This document shows, piece by piece, positions 25,192 through 38,181 of a stretch of DNA of 64,000 nt. The first letter of the stretch is position 1. The number at the start of each line of letters is the position of its first letter. The notes below the pieces were generated by a model, which saw only the letters and a program-made list of their open reading frames with translations, made no database searches and was not told where the DNA came from. A program made the translations under genes and the position numbers. The stretch lies in contig NZ_JACDUU010000009.1 in assembly GCF_013760845.1 (NCBI RefSeq), forward strand, positions 60,576-124,575, given 5' to 3'. The DNA comes from [Anoxybacillus] calidus. GTDB lineage: Bacteria; Bacillota; Bacilli; Bacillales; Anoxybacillaceae.

Positions 25192-25977
25192 TCACTCCAA
25201 AATTTTATTTTCTTCATTAATGACTTGGCCTTCGAAGGCATTTACATAATAATCCTTGTTTCCATTCACAACAATACGCCATGTTGGCGTTAACACTTGC
25301 GAAGAAGCAGTAAATTGAACAAGTGCATAATAACCAAGTTGAATATTCGTCACATGGTCACCGGGCTTTAAGTGATCTTTCTTATATAACGTTTCAATTG
25401 CTTTAATAGCTGATACAATTTCTTGTTTTTCATATTCTTCTAAATCATTAAGTAACGTTTGTTCATAAGAAATGATCTCATTCTTTTCATTTAAATGTAG
25501 TACAAGCATACTGTTGGCATTTTTATAAATGACTTTGCCGTTATACTTTTGAAAAAACAAAATCTCTTTTGCCTTTTCATCAAATTTCCAAAACGAATAA
25601 TTTTCGCCTGAAATGATGTTTCTTTTTATAAAATCATTTAAAAAGTATTGATCCTTTGGATTGGAAAGTGGAATAGGCTTCGTAAATAATACTTTTAATA
25701 TCGGTTGATTGCTAATCACGGCTTGTTGATTGGATAGCTTTTTTACTTCTTCATCAGTAAATATTTTACTTTTCCCGCTTAAATAAGCAGCTTTTGTAAT
25801 CTCCTTTGGCGGTTCAACATACGTAATTCCATTTACTTCTAACTGTTCTTCAATCGTCGTTTCCAACATAACATTCAACTGGCTGCTGCTTCGTTTCTGA
25901 ATAAATTGATAAGCCAAAAAAATATCGAGGATGAGGAAGGTAATAATAAATATTGTTTTTGTTTTACTCCAATCCAA
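25192..25977 (-). CDS. walI: WalI regulator of the WalK kinase
   Basis: A 261-residue protein: an N-terminal transmembrane helix (residues 8-24, IFIITFLILDIFLAYQF) followed by an extracytoplasmic domain of the YycI type, with the ending TPTWRIVVNGNKDYYVNAFEG. In B. subtilis WalI and WalH form a membrane complex with WalK and restrain its activity. The start is TTG 25977, inside the last codons of walH (14-base overlap), with GAGGCGATG upstream as ribosome site, which indicates translational coupling. The start choice matches the family N-terminus MDWSKTKTIFI. Confidence 0.9.
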   Translation of the reverse strand: MDWSKTKTIFIITFLILDIFLAYQFIQKRSSSQLNVMLETTIEEQLEVNGITYVEPPKEITKAAYLSGKSKIFTDEEVKKLSNQQAVISNQPILKVLFTKPIPLSNPKDQYFLNDFIKRNIISGENYSFWKFDEKAKEILFFQKYNGKVIYKNANSMLVLHLNEKNEIISYEQTLLNDLEEYEKQEIVSAIKAIETLYKKDHLKPGDHVTNIQLGYYALVQFTASSQVLTPTWRIVVNGNKDYYVNAFEGQVINEENKILE

Positions 25978-27310
25978 TTACATCGCCTCTTTTTATTTCT
26001 TCGTTCTCTTTAAAAACAATCTTCCGCCATGTACCATCATATAAACAAAACCATGCTGGTTCTAACACAACAATTTTATCTCTCTGTGAGTCTCTAATTA
26101 ATTCATATCCTAAGACTATATCATAAACCAACTCTTTTTTTTCAAACCATCTCATGTTTTTCAACTGCTTAACGACCTCTCGCCCGGATGGCAATTGAAC
26201 GGAAACGTTAGTTCGATCAGCGATTTCAAGCCTGAAAATTGGTCGAGAATAATTAATGATTTCGCTGTCTCCCCATTCTGGTACAACTTCGGACATACCA
26301 AATGCATTAAATACTGGATAACTATTTTTCACTAAACGAAAAACCACTTTTCGCTTTTTCTCATCCCATTCGGCAAAATGATACGTATCTGTCCAACCAC
26401 CATGTTCATTAACAAAATCAATGCTTTTCTGGATTAAAAATGGGTCTTGCCCCTGTATCAATGTTCTTTGTGCAGCTGGATTGACATATGATAATATCTT
26501 GTGCATAGAATTGATTTTCATTAGACTTGATCCATCTGTATACTCTTCACCGTTTGTTAATAAATCTTGCTTCACAAAGCTTGGATTACTAAAAAGCGCC
26601 TGTTTAAATTTATCAGGATCCAATTCATCCGTGTAATATTGCAACCGGTTCATCGTAATAGGCCCTTCAGGAATAAATAAAGATTTTGTTACATCAATAT
26701 CATAAACAAAATAACGTGGGTATTTTTCGGCTTGATAATAGTATGTGTTCTGAATTTCTTGAAGTGAAAAGTTGTTGACCGTTGCTTTATAAATTTTACG
26801 GTCCTTCATACATACAAAGTAAACAATTCCTTCCTTTTCTTTCTCTACAGGAATGACAATTCGATCAAAGTTCACCCCTTGAATGCCCTCATCCTCGATT
26901 TTAAAAATATAATGATACATTTCAATCGGAAAATCATCGGGGTAAATGATTTCAATTTTTCCCTTTCCATGAAGAAAAGATAAAAAATCTTTCTTTGAAA
27001 CGGTTGATGAGATATTTTCAAACTCGTCAAACGACCACTTTTTCACTTGTTTCATCAATTTATTCATTTCTGTTTCTTGGACAATTCCATAGTGCTTTCC
27101 ATCTTTATGAATGAGTATTTTGGAAGGACGAATAATAATGCCTGCATCAACTTGAGTATTGCTACTTACTGATACATTTTGAATATAATCGGAATCTACA
27201 TTTTCCATAAAATCATACTTCGGTTGATATGTCCATAATGCCCCTGTTAAAACAATGCTGGTCAATACCAAAACGGTCAAAATAATCGTTTTTATTTTTT
27301 CATATGTCAT
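25964..27310 (-). CDS. walH: WalH regulator of the WalK kinase
   Basis: A 448-residue protein beginning MTYEKIKTIILTVLVLTSIV with a single N-terminal transmembrane helix and a large extracytoplasmic YycH domain. I use ATG 27310, which overlaps the end of walK by 11 bases and matches the YycH start; the longer frame up to 27415 runs inside walK in another reading frame. WalH acts with WalI to inhibit WalK at the division septum. It is the third gene of the operon and coupled at both ends. No unusual features apart from the dense overlaps. Confidence 0.9.
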   Translation of the reverse strand: MTYEKIKTIILTVLVLTSIVLTGALWTYQPKYDFMENVDSDYIQNVSVSSNTQVDAGIIIRPSKILIHKDGKHYGIVQETEMNKLMKQVKKWSFDEFENISSTVSKKDFLSFLHGKGKIEIIYPDDFPIEMYHYIFKIEDEGIQGVNFDRIVIPVEKEKEGIVYFVCMKDRKIYKATVNNFSLQEIQNTYYYQAEKYPRYFVYDIDVTKSLFIPEGPITMNRLQYYTDELDPDKFKQALFSNPSFVKQDLLTNGEEYTDGSSLMKINSMHKILSYVNPAAQRTLIQGQDPFLIQKSIDFVNEHGGWTDTYHFAEWDEKKRKVVFRLVKNSYPVFNAFGMSEVVPEWGDSEIINYSRPIFRLEIADRTNVSVQLPSGREVVKQLKNMRWFEKKELVYDIVLGYELIRDSQRDKIVVLEPAWFCLYDGTWRKIVFKENEEIKRGDVIGLE

Positions 27311-29144
27311 TCCATTCATCCTCTTGAATACGCTCAAGTGGTAAAGTAAAGAAAATGGTTGTGCCCTTGTTTTCTCGGCTTTCCGCCCAAATTTCACCAC
27401 CATGGGCGACAACAACCTCCTTTGCGATTGCTAAACCTAATCCTGTTCCCCCAAGCTTTCTTGAGCGCGCTTTGTCTACACGATAAAATCGTTCAAAAAT
27501 CTTTGAAAGATCTGCTTTTGGAATTCCAACCCCTTCATCGCTTACACTAACTTCAATATGGTTGCTTAGCTCTTTTACACAAAACGTAATCTTACCGCCT
27601 TGAGGGGAATATTTTAACGCATTGGAAATAATATTATCGAGCACTTGTGTAATTTTATCTTCGTCAATTTCAATGAATATCGCCTCATCAGGTATTTTGC
27701 GAACAAACTTAACATTTTCTTGCTTTGTTAATTCGAAACGATCGATAATTTTATGAAAATAACGTGAAAAGTTCACCCAGGATGTATTGAGCTTATAATC
27801 TTTACTATCCAGCTTTGAAAGCTGTAATAAATCGTTGACTAAACGAATCATTCGCTCCGTTTCTGTTTGTGCTACTTCAATGAACCGCGGAGCAATTTCT
27901 TCATCTTTCCACGCTCCATCAGCGAGCGCTTCTAAATAACTTTTCATCGTTGTTAAAGGTGTTCTCAACTCATGAGAAACGTTTGCCACAAATTCTCTTC
28001 TCTCTTGGTCAATTTTTTCATGCTCAGTAATGTCATGTAACACGACGATTAATCCGTTTATAAACCCTGTTTCCTTTTGAATAACGGATAAGGAAGCACG
28101 TAAAATATAAAGTTCATTATCCGTACTAAAATCTAAAATTAAAGAATCCCGTTCTTCCACTAAAGTTTCAAACGTATATTGGTCGTTCAAGCCTAATACA
28201 TCAATAATCGAACTAGAAAGAACTGTTTCACGTGAAACATTTAATATATTAAGCGCTGCATCGTTGATTAAAATAATTCTTCCTTTTCTGTCCGTTGCAA
28301 TCACTCCATCGGTCATATGCGTTAAAACGGAAGCCAATTTTCGTCGTTCTCCTTCTGTTGTCGCCTGAGCTTCTTGCAATTTTTTGTTTAAGTTGTTAAA
28401 TGTCATTGCCAGCTGCCCAATCTCATCATAACCATATACTTTTACTTTTCTTGAAAAATTCCCCTTCGCCATCTCGAGCGCTTGTCTTCTCATGTCAGAA
28501 ATTGGTCGCGTAATCGTGCGCGCCAATAAAATGCCTAATACAGCTGTAATGGCAAGAGCGATTCCCGTTCCTGTCGCTAAAATCATATTAATTTGCTTCA
28601 TTTGTGAAAAGACATTTTCCATCGAAGCGATTACATAAATCGCTCCTTTTATTTCTCCGTCCGATTTAATCGGTGTCGAAGAACTGTACATTCGATGTCT
28701 CGTATTAGGATCTACCCATGGTTTATCCACTTCAACTGTTTCACCAGATACTAATGTTCGCTTGACAAATATTTCTGTTGTTCTTTTGCCGACAATATTT
28801 TGCCTATATGGATTAGATGTTCCTAATACTTTACTTTTATTATCAATCACTCTGACTTCGGAAATATCTTGCGAGACAAAGTCTTGTAACAGAAGACGAA
28901 TATCTTCCTCCAGAGTCGGGCTATTCTTATCCCGTTCTTTATTCATTGCTTGCTCCACATTGTAAGCAAGTAATGTTACACGCTCATTTAAAGAGTTTTT
29001 AAAATTATTAATGAGCTGCTCTTCTAATTGTCTGACAAAGTACACACCGATAATTTGCATCGCAACAAGAATTAAAAGAACATAAATGAGAACAAACTTA
29101 AAATGAATCGAACGAAACGGTCCAACTTTTTTCATCTTCTTCAT
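27300..29144 (-). CDS. walK: Essential sensor histidine kinase WalK
   Basis: A 614-residue kinase: transmembrane helices at about 12-32 and 183-203 flanking an extracytoplasmic Cache/PAS-like domain, a HAMP domain (RPISDMRRQALEMAKGNFSR), a cytoplasmic PAS (about 265-370), HisKA with HELRTPL and phospho-acceptor His391, and an HATPase_c domain with GVGIP and GLGLAIAKEV. WalK senses lipid II or peptidoglycan cleavage products and controls autolysins via WalR; it is essential in low-GC Gram-positives. The gene follows walR with no gap. A perfect parS site lies inside the coding sequence at 28224-28239. Confidence 0.95.
   Translation of the reverse strand: MKKMKKVGPFRSIHFKFVLIYVLLILVAMQIIGVYFVRQLEEQLINNFKNSLNERVTLLAYNVEQAMNKERDKNSPTLEEDIRLLLQDFVSQDISEVRVIDNKSKVLGTSNPYRQNIVGKRTTEIFVKRTLVSGETVEVDKPWVDPNTRHRMYSSSTPIKSDGEIKGAIYVIASMENVFSQMKQINMILATGTGIALAITAVLGILLARTITRPISDMRRQALEMAKGNFSRKVKVYGYDEIGQLAMTFNNLNKKLQEAQATTEGERRKLASVLTHMTDGVIATDRKGRIILINDAALNILNVSRETVLSSSIIDVLGLNDQYTFETLVEERDSLILDFSTDNELYILRASLSVIQKETGFINGLIVVLHDITEHEKIDQERREFVANVSHELRTPLTTMKSYLEALADGAWKDEEIAPRFIEVAQTETERMIRLVNDLLQLSKLDSKDYKLNTSWVNFSRYFHKIIDRFELTKQENVKFVRKIPDEAIFIEIDEDKITQVLDNIISNALKYSPQGGKITFCVKELSNHIEVSVSDEGVGIPKADLSKIFERFYRVDKARSRKLGGTGLGLAIAKEVVVAHGGEIWAESRENKGTTIFFTLPLERIQEDEWNDI
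28224..28239. promoter_or_regulatory. parS site within walK
   Basis: TGTTTCACGTGAAACA, a perfect 16-base palindrome identical to the ParB/Spo0J binding consensus. It is one of two in this window and lies about 25 kb from oriC. Confidence 0.95.
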
Positions 29145-29855
29145 TTACTCCTGTTCTGGATTGCGTAAATAATATCCTACTCCCCTGCGCGTTACAATCC
29201 ATGTCGGATGGGATGGATTATCCTCAATTTTTTCCCGCAAACGGCGCACTGTGACATCAACCGTACGCACATCCCCATAGTAATCATATCCCCATACCGT
29301 TTGCAGCAAATGTTCGCGCGTCATTACTTGACCAATATGTTTAGCAAGATAATGAAGTAATTCGAATTCGCGATGAGTCAGTTCGATTTTTTCTCCGCGC
29401 TTAGATACGATGTAAGCATCTGGATGGATAACGAGAGAACCTATGACAATTTCTCCTGTGTCATTGTTCTCATCAGAAACATTTGCATTTTGTTGATGGC
29501 GGCGCAAGTTTGCTTTTACACGAGCAAGTAGTTCCCTAGTACTGAACGGTTTTGTAACATAATCATCCGCACCTAATTCTAAGCCAAGAACCTTATCAAT
29601 CTCTGAATCTTTAGCTGTTAGCATAATAATTGGCATATCATACTTTTTTCGTACTTCTCTACATACTTCTATTCCATCTTTTTGTGGAAGCATAATGTCT
29701 AATAGAATAAGGTCAGGTGTAAGTTCTTCTACTTTTTGCAATGCTTCCTCTCCATCATAAGCACAGACAACTTCATATCCTTCCTTTTTTAAATTAAACT
29801 GCAAAATATCTGCAATCGGTTTTTCATCATCGACAACGAGAATACGCTTATTCAT
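29145..29855 (-). CDS. walR: Essential response regulator WalR
   Basis: A 236-residue OmpR-type regulator. The receiver domain (1-120) has Asp9/Asp10 and phospho-acceptor Asp53 (LLLDIMLP), followed by a winged-helix DNA-binding domain (about 135-232) with [14 protein letters not shown] and [14 protein letters not shown]. WalR controls autolysin and cell-wall genes through TGTWAH direct repeats. First gene of walRKHIJ-htrC. The upstream region carries two 22-base tandem units, each with a TGTAAT, that may be a WalR autoregulatory site. Confidence 0.95.
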   Translation of the reverse strand: MNKRILVVDDEKPIADILQFNLKKEGYEVVCAYDGEEALQKVEELTPDLILLDIMLPQKDGIEVCREVRKKYDMPIIMLTAKDSEIDKVLGLELGADDYVTKPFSTRELLARVKANLRRHQQNANVSDENNDTGEIVIGSLVIHPDAYIVSKRGEKIELTHREFELLHYLAKHIGQVMTREHLLQTVWGYDYYGDVRTVDVTVRRLREKIEDNPSHPTWIVTRRGVGYYLRNPEQE

Positions 29856-29884
29856 GGTGATTCACATCCCTTCTCTTATTTTCA

Positions 29885-29928
29885 TTTCTATTATTACATC
29901 TCGTACTTTCTATCATTACATCTAGTAC
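29885..29928 (-). repeat. Tandem 22-base direct repeat upstream of walR
   Basis: On the minus strand the two adjoining units are GTACTAGATGTAATG plus ATAGAAA, and GTACGAGATGTAATA plus ATAGAAA: 20 of 22 positions identical. Each contains TGTAAT, which fits the WalR half-site TGTWAH, spaced exactly 22 bases (two helical turns). The first unit also forms half of a CATCTAG/CTAGATG palindrome at 29919-29936. The walR promoter should be close by. Confidence 0.6.
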
Positions 29929-30069
29929 ACTAGATGAATTTTTTTAGATAAGTACATTTATAATTTACCACGTTATATAACCTAATTCACTTATTAGCCA
30001 TTACCAATATTAGTATAAATAAAAAAAGCATAGACACCTTACCGTATCTATGCTTTACATAAAAAGAAG

Positions 30070-30142
30070 TGGCTCGGGACGGAATCGAACCGCCGACACA
30101 AGGATTTTCAGTCCTTTGCTCTACCGACTGAGCTACCGAGCC
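30070..30142 (-). tRNA. tRNA-Phe (GAA)
   Basis: The minus strand folds as a standard 73-base tRNA: acceptor GGCTCGG pairs with CCGAGCC, the D-loop is GCTCAGTCGGTAGAGC, the anticodon loop CTGAAAA gives anticodon GAA (Phe), and the T-arm is GGCGGTTCGATTCCGTC. The CCA end is not encoded. B. subtilis also has a tRNA-Phe between walR and purA. Confidence 0.95.
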
Positions 30143-30268
30143 ATATTATTTAATCAACAATAATAAATATTTCTACTTTTACAATCCTTCGTCCCGCTCT
30201 CAGTAAGTCTATCCAAGCAGCGGCTCGAGCGGTACGCTGTAGTTTACTCACCGAAGATTACTCGATCG

Positions 30269-30384
30269 TGCTCTACCGACTGTGTCCCTTCCTCTTCTAG
30301 CCAATTCAAAGAAGTTATATGCGTCGGGACAACTCGCAGTTCATTCACAGAAGCTTCGCTCGTCGCTACCGAGCCATATTATTT
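30269..30384 (-). pseudogene. Broken duplicate of the tRNA-Phe 5' half
   Basis: Two blocks identical to the tRNA-Phe 5' part recur: TGCTCTACCGACTG (30117-30130, again at 30269-30282) and GCTACCGAGCCATATTATTT (30132-30151, again at 30365-30384). In the real tRNA they are one base apart; here they are separated by 82 unrelated bases. The second block includes eight bases of 5' flank, so the duplication covered upstream DNA as well. Confidence 0.6.
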
Positions 30385-30495
30385 TAGTGACGTTTTTTAT
30401 GTTAACATATGAATACTGATTTTGACAAGTGTTTTATAAAATATTTTCTTTATAAAACAGTGATGCCTGTTTTTAACATGGTTATGAATTGTAAT

Positions 30496-30528
30496 GAAGC
30501 CTGCTAACATTTTTTATTAGCAGGCTTC
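30496..30528. terminator. Terminator downstream of purA
   Basis: GAAGCCTGCTAA and TTAGCAGGCTTC form a perfect 12-base stem with a nine-base AT loop, 15 bases after the purA stop. The flanking T-run is weak. Confidence 0.65.
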
Positions 30529-30543
30529 TTGTTCTGTATATTA

Positions 30544-31866
<1,323 letters not shown>

Positions 31867-31884
31867 TCATTACCAAACATAGTA

Positions 31885-31928
31885 AGTGTATCAGTTTTAT
31901 GAACTAAAGTCAATTAAATCCGAACATT
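31885..31928 (-). promoter_or_regulatory. purA promoter with PurR box
   Basis: On the minus strand: TTGACT (31913-31908), a 17-base spacer, TACACT (31890-31885). Immediately upstream, AAATCCGAACATT (31916-31928 on the plus strand) fits the PurBox consensus AWWWCCGAACWWT perfectly. I do not see the second inverted PurBox. Confidence 0.7.
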
Positions 31929-31975
31929 TATATTGTAATTCCAATCCTTCATTCGTCTTAATAAGAAATAAAAAA

Positions 31976-32015
31976 ATCCCTCCATGCTGAAGAAGGATTA
32001 TGCACCAGGAGGGAT
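31976..32015 (-). terminator. Terminator of dnaC overlapping its stop codon
   Basis: On the minus strand ATCCCTCC (inside the last codons) pairs with GGAGGGAT, followed by TTTTTTATTT. The stem begins within the coding sequence. Confidence 0.8.
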
Positions 32016-33362
32016 GTTCGCATCATCAAAACGTCGCTCTAAATTAACGAATTTATTGTACTCTTTAATAAATGCCAATTGTACCGTTCCAACCGGACCA
32101 TTCCGCTGTTTCGCAATAATAATCTCAATAATGTTCTTATTTTCTGAGTCTTTATCATAATAATCATCGCGATACAAAAACGCAACAATATCAGCATCCT
32201 GTTCAATACTTCCCGATTCACGAATATCAGACATCATTGGCCGTTTATCTTGCCGCTGTTCAACGCTGCGAGATAGCTGTGATAGAGCGATAACCGGAAC
32301 TTCTAATTCGCGGGCAAGTGCCTTTAAGGAGCGGGAAATTTCCGATACCTCCTGCTGACGGTTTTCGCGATTTCTGCCGCTGCCCTGAATCAATTGCAAA
32401 TAATCAATCAATACCATTCCTAACCCGCTTTCTTGCTTTAAGCGGCGACATTTAGCGCGAATTTCACTGATACGAATGCCCGGAGTATCATCAATATAAA
32501 TTCCCGCATTCGATAAGCTCCCCATCGCCATTGTTAACTTTCCCCAATCCTCTGGGGTCAGTTTACCGGTACGTAAATTTTGCGCATTAATGTTTCCTTC
32601 TGCACATAACATCCTCATCACAAGCTGCTGTGCACTCATTTCTAAACTGAAAATCGCTACATTTTCATTCGTTTTTGTCGCCACATTTTGGGCGATATTG
32701 AGGGCAAATGCTGTTTTTCCAACAGAAGGACGGGCAGCCACAATAATTAAATCACTACGCTGAAACCCCGCTGTCATCCGATCAAGTTCAATAAAACCGG
32801 TTGGAATTCCGGTAATTTCTCCTTTGCGATTATGAAGCATTTCAATATTATCATACGTTTGAACAAGAATATCTTTTATATTTTGGAAAGCCCCTGTATT
32901 TTTCCGTTGGGAAACTTCCATAATTTTCTTTTCTGCTTCGTTTAAAAGGTCATCAACCTCATCTTCTCTTGTATATCCTTCTTGGGCAATCGAGGTGGCT
33001 GTACGAATTAACCGACGCAAAATCGATTTTTCTTCAACAATACGAGCATAGTACTCTACGTTTGCCGCTGTTGGGACAGAGTTAGCCAATTCGCTTAAAT
33101 ATGAAACACCGCCGACTTCTTCTAACATCTTCGCATCTGCTAACTCCGCTGTTACGGTTACTAAATCAACTGGTTCCCCTTTGTCCGCAACTTTCAGCAT
33201 TGCATGAAAAATCTTTTGATGGGAAGCGCGATAAAAATCTTCTGGAACAAGAACCTCAGAAGCTAACGTTAAAGCAGCTGAATCAAGAAAAATCGCTCCT
33301 AATACTGCCTGTTCTGCTTCGATATTTTGCGGTGGAATACGGTCAGCAAATAAATCGCTCAT
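31998..33362 (-). CDS. dnaC: Replicative DNA helicase (DnaB-type)
   Basis: A 454-residue hexameric helicase, named dnaC in Bacillus. The N-terminal primase-interacting domain (PPQNIEAEQAVLGAIF) is followed by a RecA-like core with Walker A ARPSVGKTAFA, Walker B MVLIDYLQL and the SGSIEQDADIVAFLYR signature. No intein interrupts it. It unwinds DNA ahead of the fork after loading by DnaB/DnaI at oriC. I start at ATG 33362 (MSDLFADR), with AGGAAGG upstream, giving the same length as B. subtilis. Separated from rplI by a terminator. Confidence 0.96.
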   Translation of the reverse strand: MSDLFADRIPPQNIEAEQAVLGAIFLDSAALTLASEVLVPEDFYRASHQKIFHAMLKVADKGEPVDLVTVTAELADAKMLEEVGGVSYLSELANSVPTAANVEYYARIVEEKSILRRLIRTATSIAQEGYTREDEVDDLLNEAEKKIMEVSQRKNTGAFQNIKDILVQTYDNIEMLHNRKGEITGIPTGFIELDRMTAGFQRSDLIIVAARPSVGKTAFALNIAQNVATKTNENVAIFSLEMSAQQLVMRMLCAEGNINAQNLRTGKLTPEDWGKLTMAMGSLSNAGIYIDDTPGIRISEIRAKCRRLKQESGLGMVLIDYLQLIQGSGRNRENRQQEVSEISRSLKALARELEVPVIALSQLSRSVEQRQDKRPMMSDIRESGSIEQDADIVAFLYRDDYYDKDSENKNIIEIIIAKQRNGPVGTVQLAFIKEYNKFVNLERRFDDANIPPGA

Positions 33363-33412
33363 CCTTTTCACCTTCCTTTCCTCTTATTTCCACGAACTGA
33401 TTTAACAATAAG

Positions 33413-33462
33413 AAAAATGTGATTATATGAAGAAAACCGTCTTCATAAAATCACATTTTTAT
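33413..33462 (-). terminator. Terminator of rplI
   Basis: On the minus strand AAAATGTGATT..ATGAAGA and TCTTCAT..AATCACATTTTT form a long AT-rich hairpin ending in TTTTT, directly after the rplI stop. Confidence 0.75.
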
Positions 33463-33470
33463 AAATTAAA

Positions 33471-35890
<2,420 letters not shown>

Positions 35891-35927
35891 CAATGTCAGC
35901 TCCTAAGTTACAAATGGTATAAAATAT

Positions 35928-36866
35928 TTATTTATTATTAATATACTTCCTCAATTCAAATCCTAAATCAATTATACCTAAGATTGCGATAAGATAAAGA
36001 AAAAAAGGAACCATGAAAGAAATAATCGTAAAAACGCCTACTATTCCTCTCGCTAACCCTTTTTGATGGCTAACATAATAAATAAATGAAAACCCTTGAA
36101 TAAGCATTAAAATTTGGAGTAAATAATAAATGTTCAGTATTGCTATATAAACAAACGTTCCTTTTTCCATTGGGAAAAATGTTGCAATGATGACCACTAT
36201 CAAATAGTACCATATAAGACTTTTAGGAAAGACGATATGACGAAAAGGCGGCCAAGCACTCACTTCTATTCTCAAACGTTTTAATATTGGTATAGAGATC
36301 AAAATCGTTAAATAAGATAAAACAGATGCAAATATAACGAAAAAAGTTGGCGTCATATAGCCAATAAACTCTAGCCTTTCATTAAAACGATCCATCAGTT
36401 CTTTTGGCGGCTGCTTTCCCGTTGCTTCCATCAACTTAAAAGCTTGGTCAAAAGCATTGCTCAATAAGGATATCGATTCTTTAATGACATCAAATTGTAA
36501 AAATACAACAGAAATAACGTAATCAACAATAATTCCAATTAAAAATGCAACGGTTCCTGCCAATAAAATAATATAATGATTTTTCATTTTAGACAAAAGG
36601 GAGCCAATGACAACTCCGCTCATTCCAAACATAAATGCAATAGGAACAGAAAATATGGAACCAACGACTAAGGAGACGATTAACGATATAAAAAGTAATA
36701 ATAATCCATTTCTAATCCCGTGCCTAATGGTAAAAATGATAAAAGGAAGAGATAAAAATAAAGCGGCAAACGCTCCTAATAAAGGAATATTTAAAGAAAC
36801 TAAAAATAAAACCACAAAAATGGCCAGTTGAATGGCTCCTTCTGTAAGAACATATGTATTTTTCAC
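35928..36866 (-). CDS. yybS: YybS-family DUF2232 membrane protein
   Basis: A 312-residue polytopic protein with about eight hydrophobic helices; an N-terminal ECF-type S-component-like region (TEGAIQLAIFVVLFL) and a conserved central loop (MDRFNERLEFIGYMTPTFFV) are typical of DUF2232. Function is not established. Its position directly upstream of gdpP and rplI is conserved across Bacillaceae. No truncation is visible. Confidence 0.85.
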   Translation of the reverse strand: MKNTYVLTEGAIQLAIFVVLFLVSLNIPLLGAFAALFLSLPFIIFTIRHGIRNGLLLLFISLIVSLVVGSIFSVPIAFMFGMSGVVIGSLLSKMKNHYIILLAGTVAFLIGIIVDYVISVVFLQFDVIKESISLLSNAFDQAFKLMEATGKQPPKELMDRFNERLEFIGYMTPTFFVIFASVLSYLTILISIPILKRLRIEVSAWPPFRHIVFPKSLIWYYLIVVIIATFFPMEKGTFVYIAILNIYYLLQILMLIQGFSFIYYVSHQKGLARGIVGVFTIISFMVPFFLYLIAILGIIDLGFELRKYINNK

Positions 36867-36928
36867 TTGGCCACCTCCTTAACATAGTGAATAGTTCATT
36901 TTAATAATCGTTGCTGATTTAAGAACAT

Positions 36929-36961
36929 AAAAAATAAAAAGCAGTAAGGACCCCTTACTGC
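36929..36961 (-). terminator. Terminator of the rpsF-ssb-rpsR operon
   Basis: On the minus strand GCAGTAAGG, loop GGT and CCTTACTGC form a nine-base stem followed by TTTTTATTTTTTAT; 11 bases after the rpsR stop. Confidence 0.9.
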
Positions 36962-36971
36962 CTTTTCATTA

Positions 36972-37253
<282 letters not shown>

Positions 37254-37264
37254 TTATATCTTAA

Positions 37265-37762
37265 TTAAAACGGTAAGTCGTCATCGGAAATATCAATTGT
37301 TTGTCCATCATTTGCAAATGGATCTTCATCGATGCGACTAAATCCTGGATCATTTGTGCTGCGTGGGTTCTGATTTGGTCCAAATGGAAACGGATCACCG
37401 TAGTAGCCACCGCCTGCTGTTGTGCCACGTTGTTCTGAGCTACTTTTCGGTTCTAAAAATTGAACGCTATCAGCCACCACTTCAGTCACATATACTCGTT
37501 TTCCATCTTGACCTTCGTAGCTTCTTGTCTGTAGTCGACCGTCTACTCCCGCTAAACTCCCTTTCTTCAAGAAATTAGCAACGTTTTCTGCGGGACGACG
37601 CCAAACAACGCAGTTAATAAAATCTGCTTCGCGCTCACCTTGTTGATTTGTAAAAGTCCGGTTCACCGCCAGTGTAAACGTGGCAACAGCTACTCCATTT
37701 GGAGTATAGCGTAATTCCGGGTCTCTGGTAAGCCTTCCTACAAGAATTACGCGGTTAATCAT
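37265..37762 (-). CDS. ssb: Single-stranded DNA-binding protein
   Basis: A 165-residue SSB. An OB-fold (1-105) begins [20 protein letters not shown] and contains [14 protein letters not shown]; a Gly/Pro/Asn-rich linker follows; the acidic tip DDDLPF recruits partner proteins such as PriA, RecG and RecO. Start at ATG 37762 with AAGGAGTGG. Lying between rpsF and rpsR matches the standard Firmicute operon. It coats ssDNA during replication and repair. Confidence 0.96.
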   Translation of the reverse strand: MINRVILVGRLTRDPELRYTPNGVAVATFTLAVNRTFTNQQGEREADFINCVVWRRPAENVANFLKKGSLAGVDGRLQTRSYEGQDGKRVYVTEVVADSVQFLEPKSSSEQRGTTAGGGYYGDPFPFGPNQNPRSTNDPGFSRIDEDPFANDGQTIDISDDDLPF

Positions 37763-37787
37763 CAGAACCACTCCTTAAATAAGGGAA

Positions 37788-38075
37788 TTATTCTTCTTCT
37801 TTTACGACGATGTGACGAATAATGTCTTCGCTGATTTTTGCTAAACGGTCGAACTCTTGTACCGCTTTAGGCTCAGACATTACGTTCACAATCATGTAGT
37901 AACCGTCGCGGAAATCTTTAATTTCGTATGCTAAGCGACGTTTACCCCACTCTTTTACGTTTGTAATTTCCGCACCATTTTCTGTTAATACGCTGTTGAA
38001 ACGCTCAACTACCGCTTTTCTTGCTTCATCGTCCATATTTGGGCGGATAATGTACATGATTTCGTATTTTCTCAT
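37788..38075 (-). CDS. rpsF: 30S ribosomal protein S6
   Basis: A 95-residue protein, [20 protein letters not shown] and [20 protein letters not shown] S6 core, the same length as B. subtilis S6. Start ATG 38075 preceded by AAAGGAGGTG. A consensus promoter lies at 38151-38179. The leader RNA between them contains the stem CTCTAG-CTATAGAG followed by CCG, which may be the known S6:S18-binding leader in which the complex represses its own operon (inference from sequence, not folded by program). Confidence 0.95.
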   Translation of the reverse strand: MRKYEIMYIIRPNMDDEARKAVVERFNSVLTENGAEITNVKEWGKRRLAYEIKDFRDGYYMIVNVMSEPKAVQEFDRLAKISEDIIRHIVVKEEE

Positions 38076-38150
38076 CACAGTCACCTCCTTTTGGTCTCAA
38101 CGGCTCTATAGCTAGAGCAAGGAGCAATAAAGCATTACTCACATTTTCTG

Positions 38151-38179
38151 ATTATAACATGGCAAAAAGACAGATGCAA
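38151..38179 (-). promoter_or_regulatory. SigA promoter of rpsF-ssb-rpsR
   Basis: On the minus strand TTGCAT (38179-38174), a 17-base spacer and TATAAT (38156-38151). It lies in the gap between ychF and rpsF. Confidence 0.75.
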
Positions 38180-38181
38180 TA

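Noticed and set aside
30132..30384. attL/attR of an integrated element at tRNA-Phe
   Set aside because: The repeated sequence is the tRNA 5' end with flank, the interval is only about 230 bases and holds no integrase.
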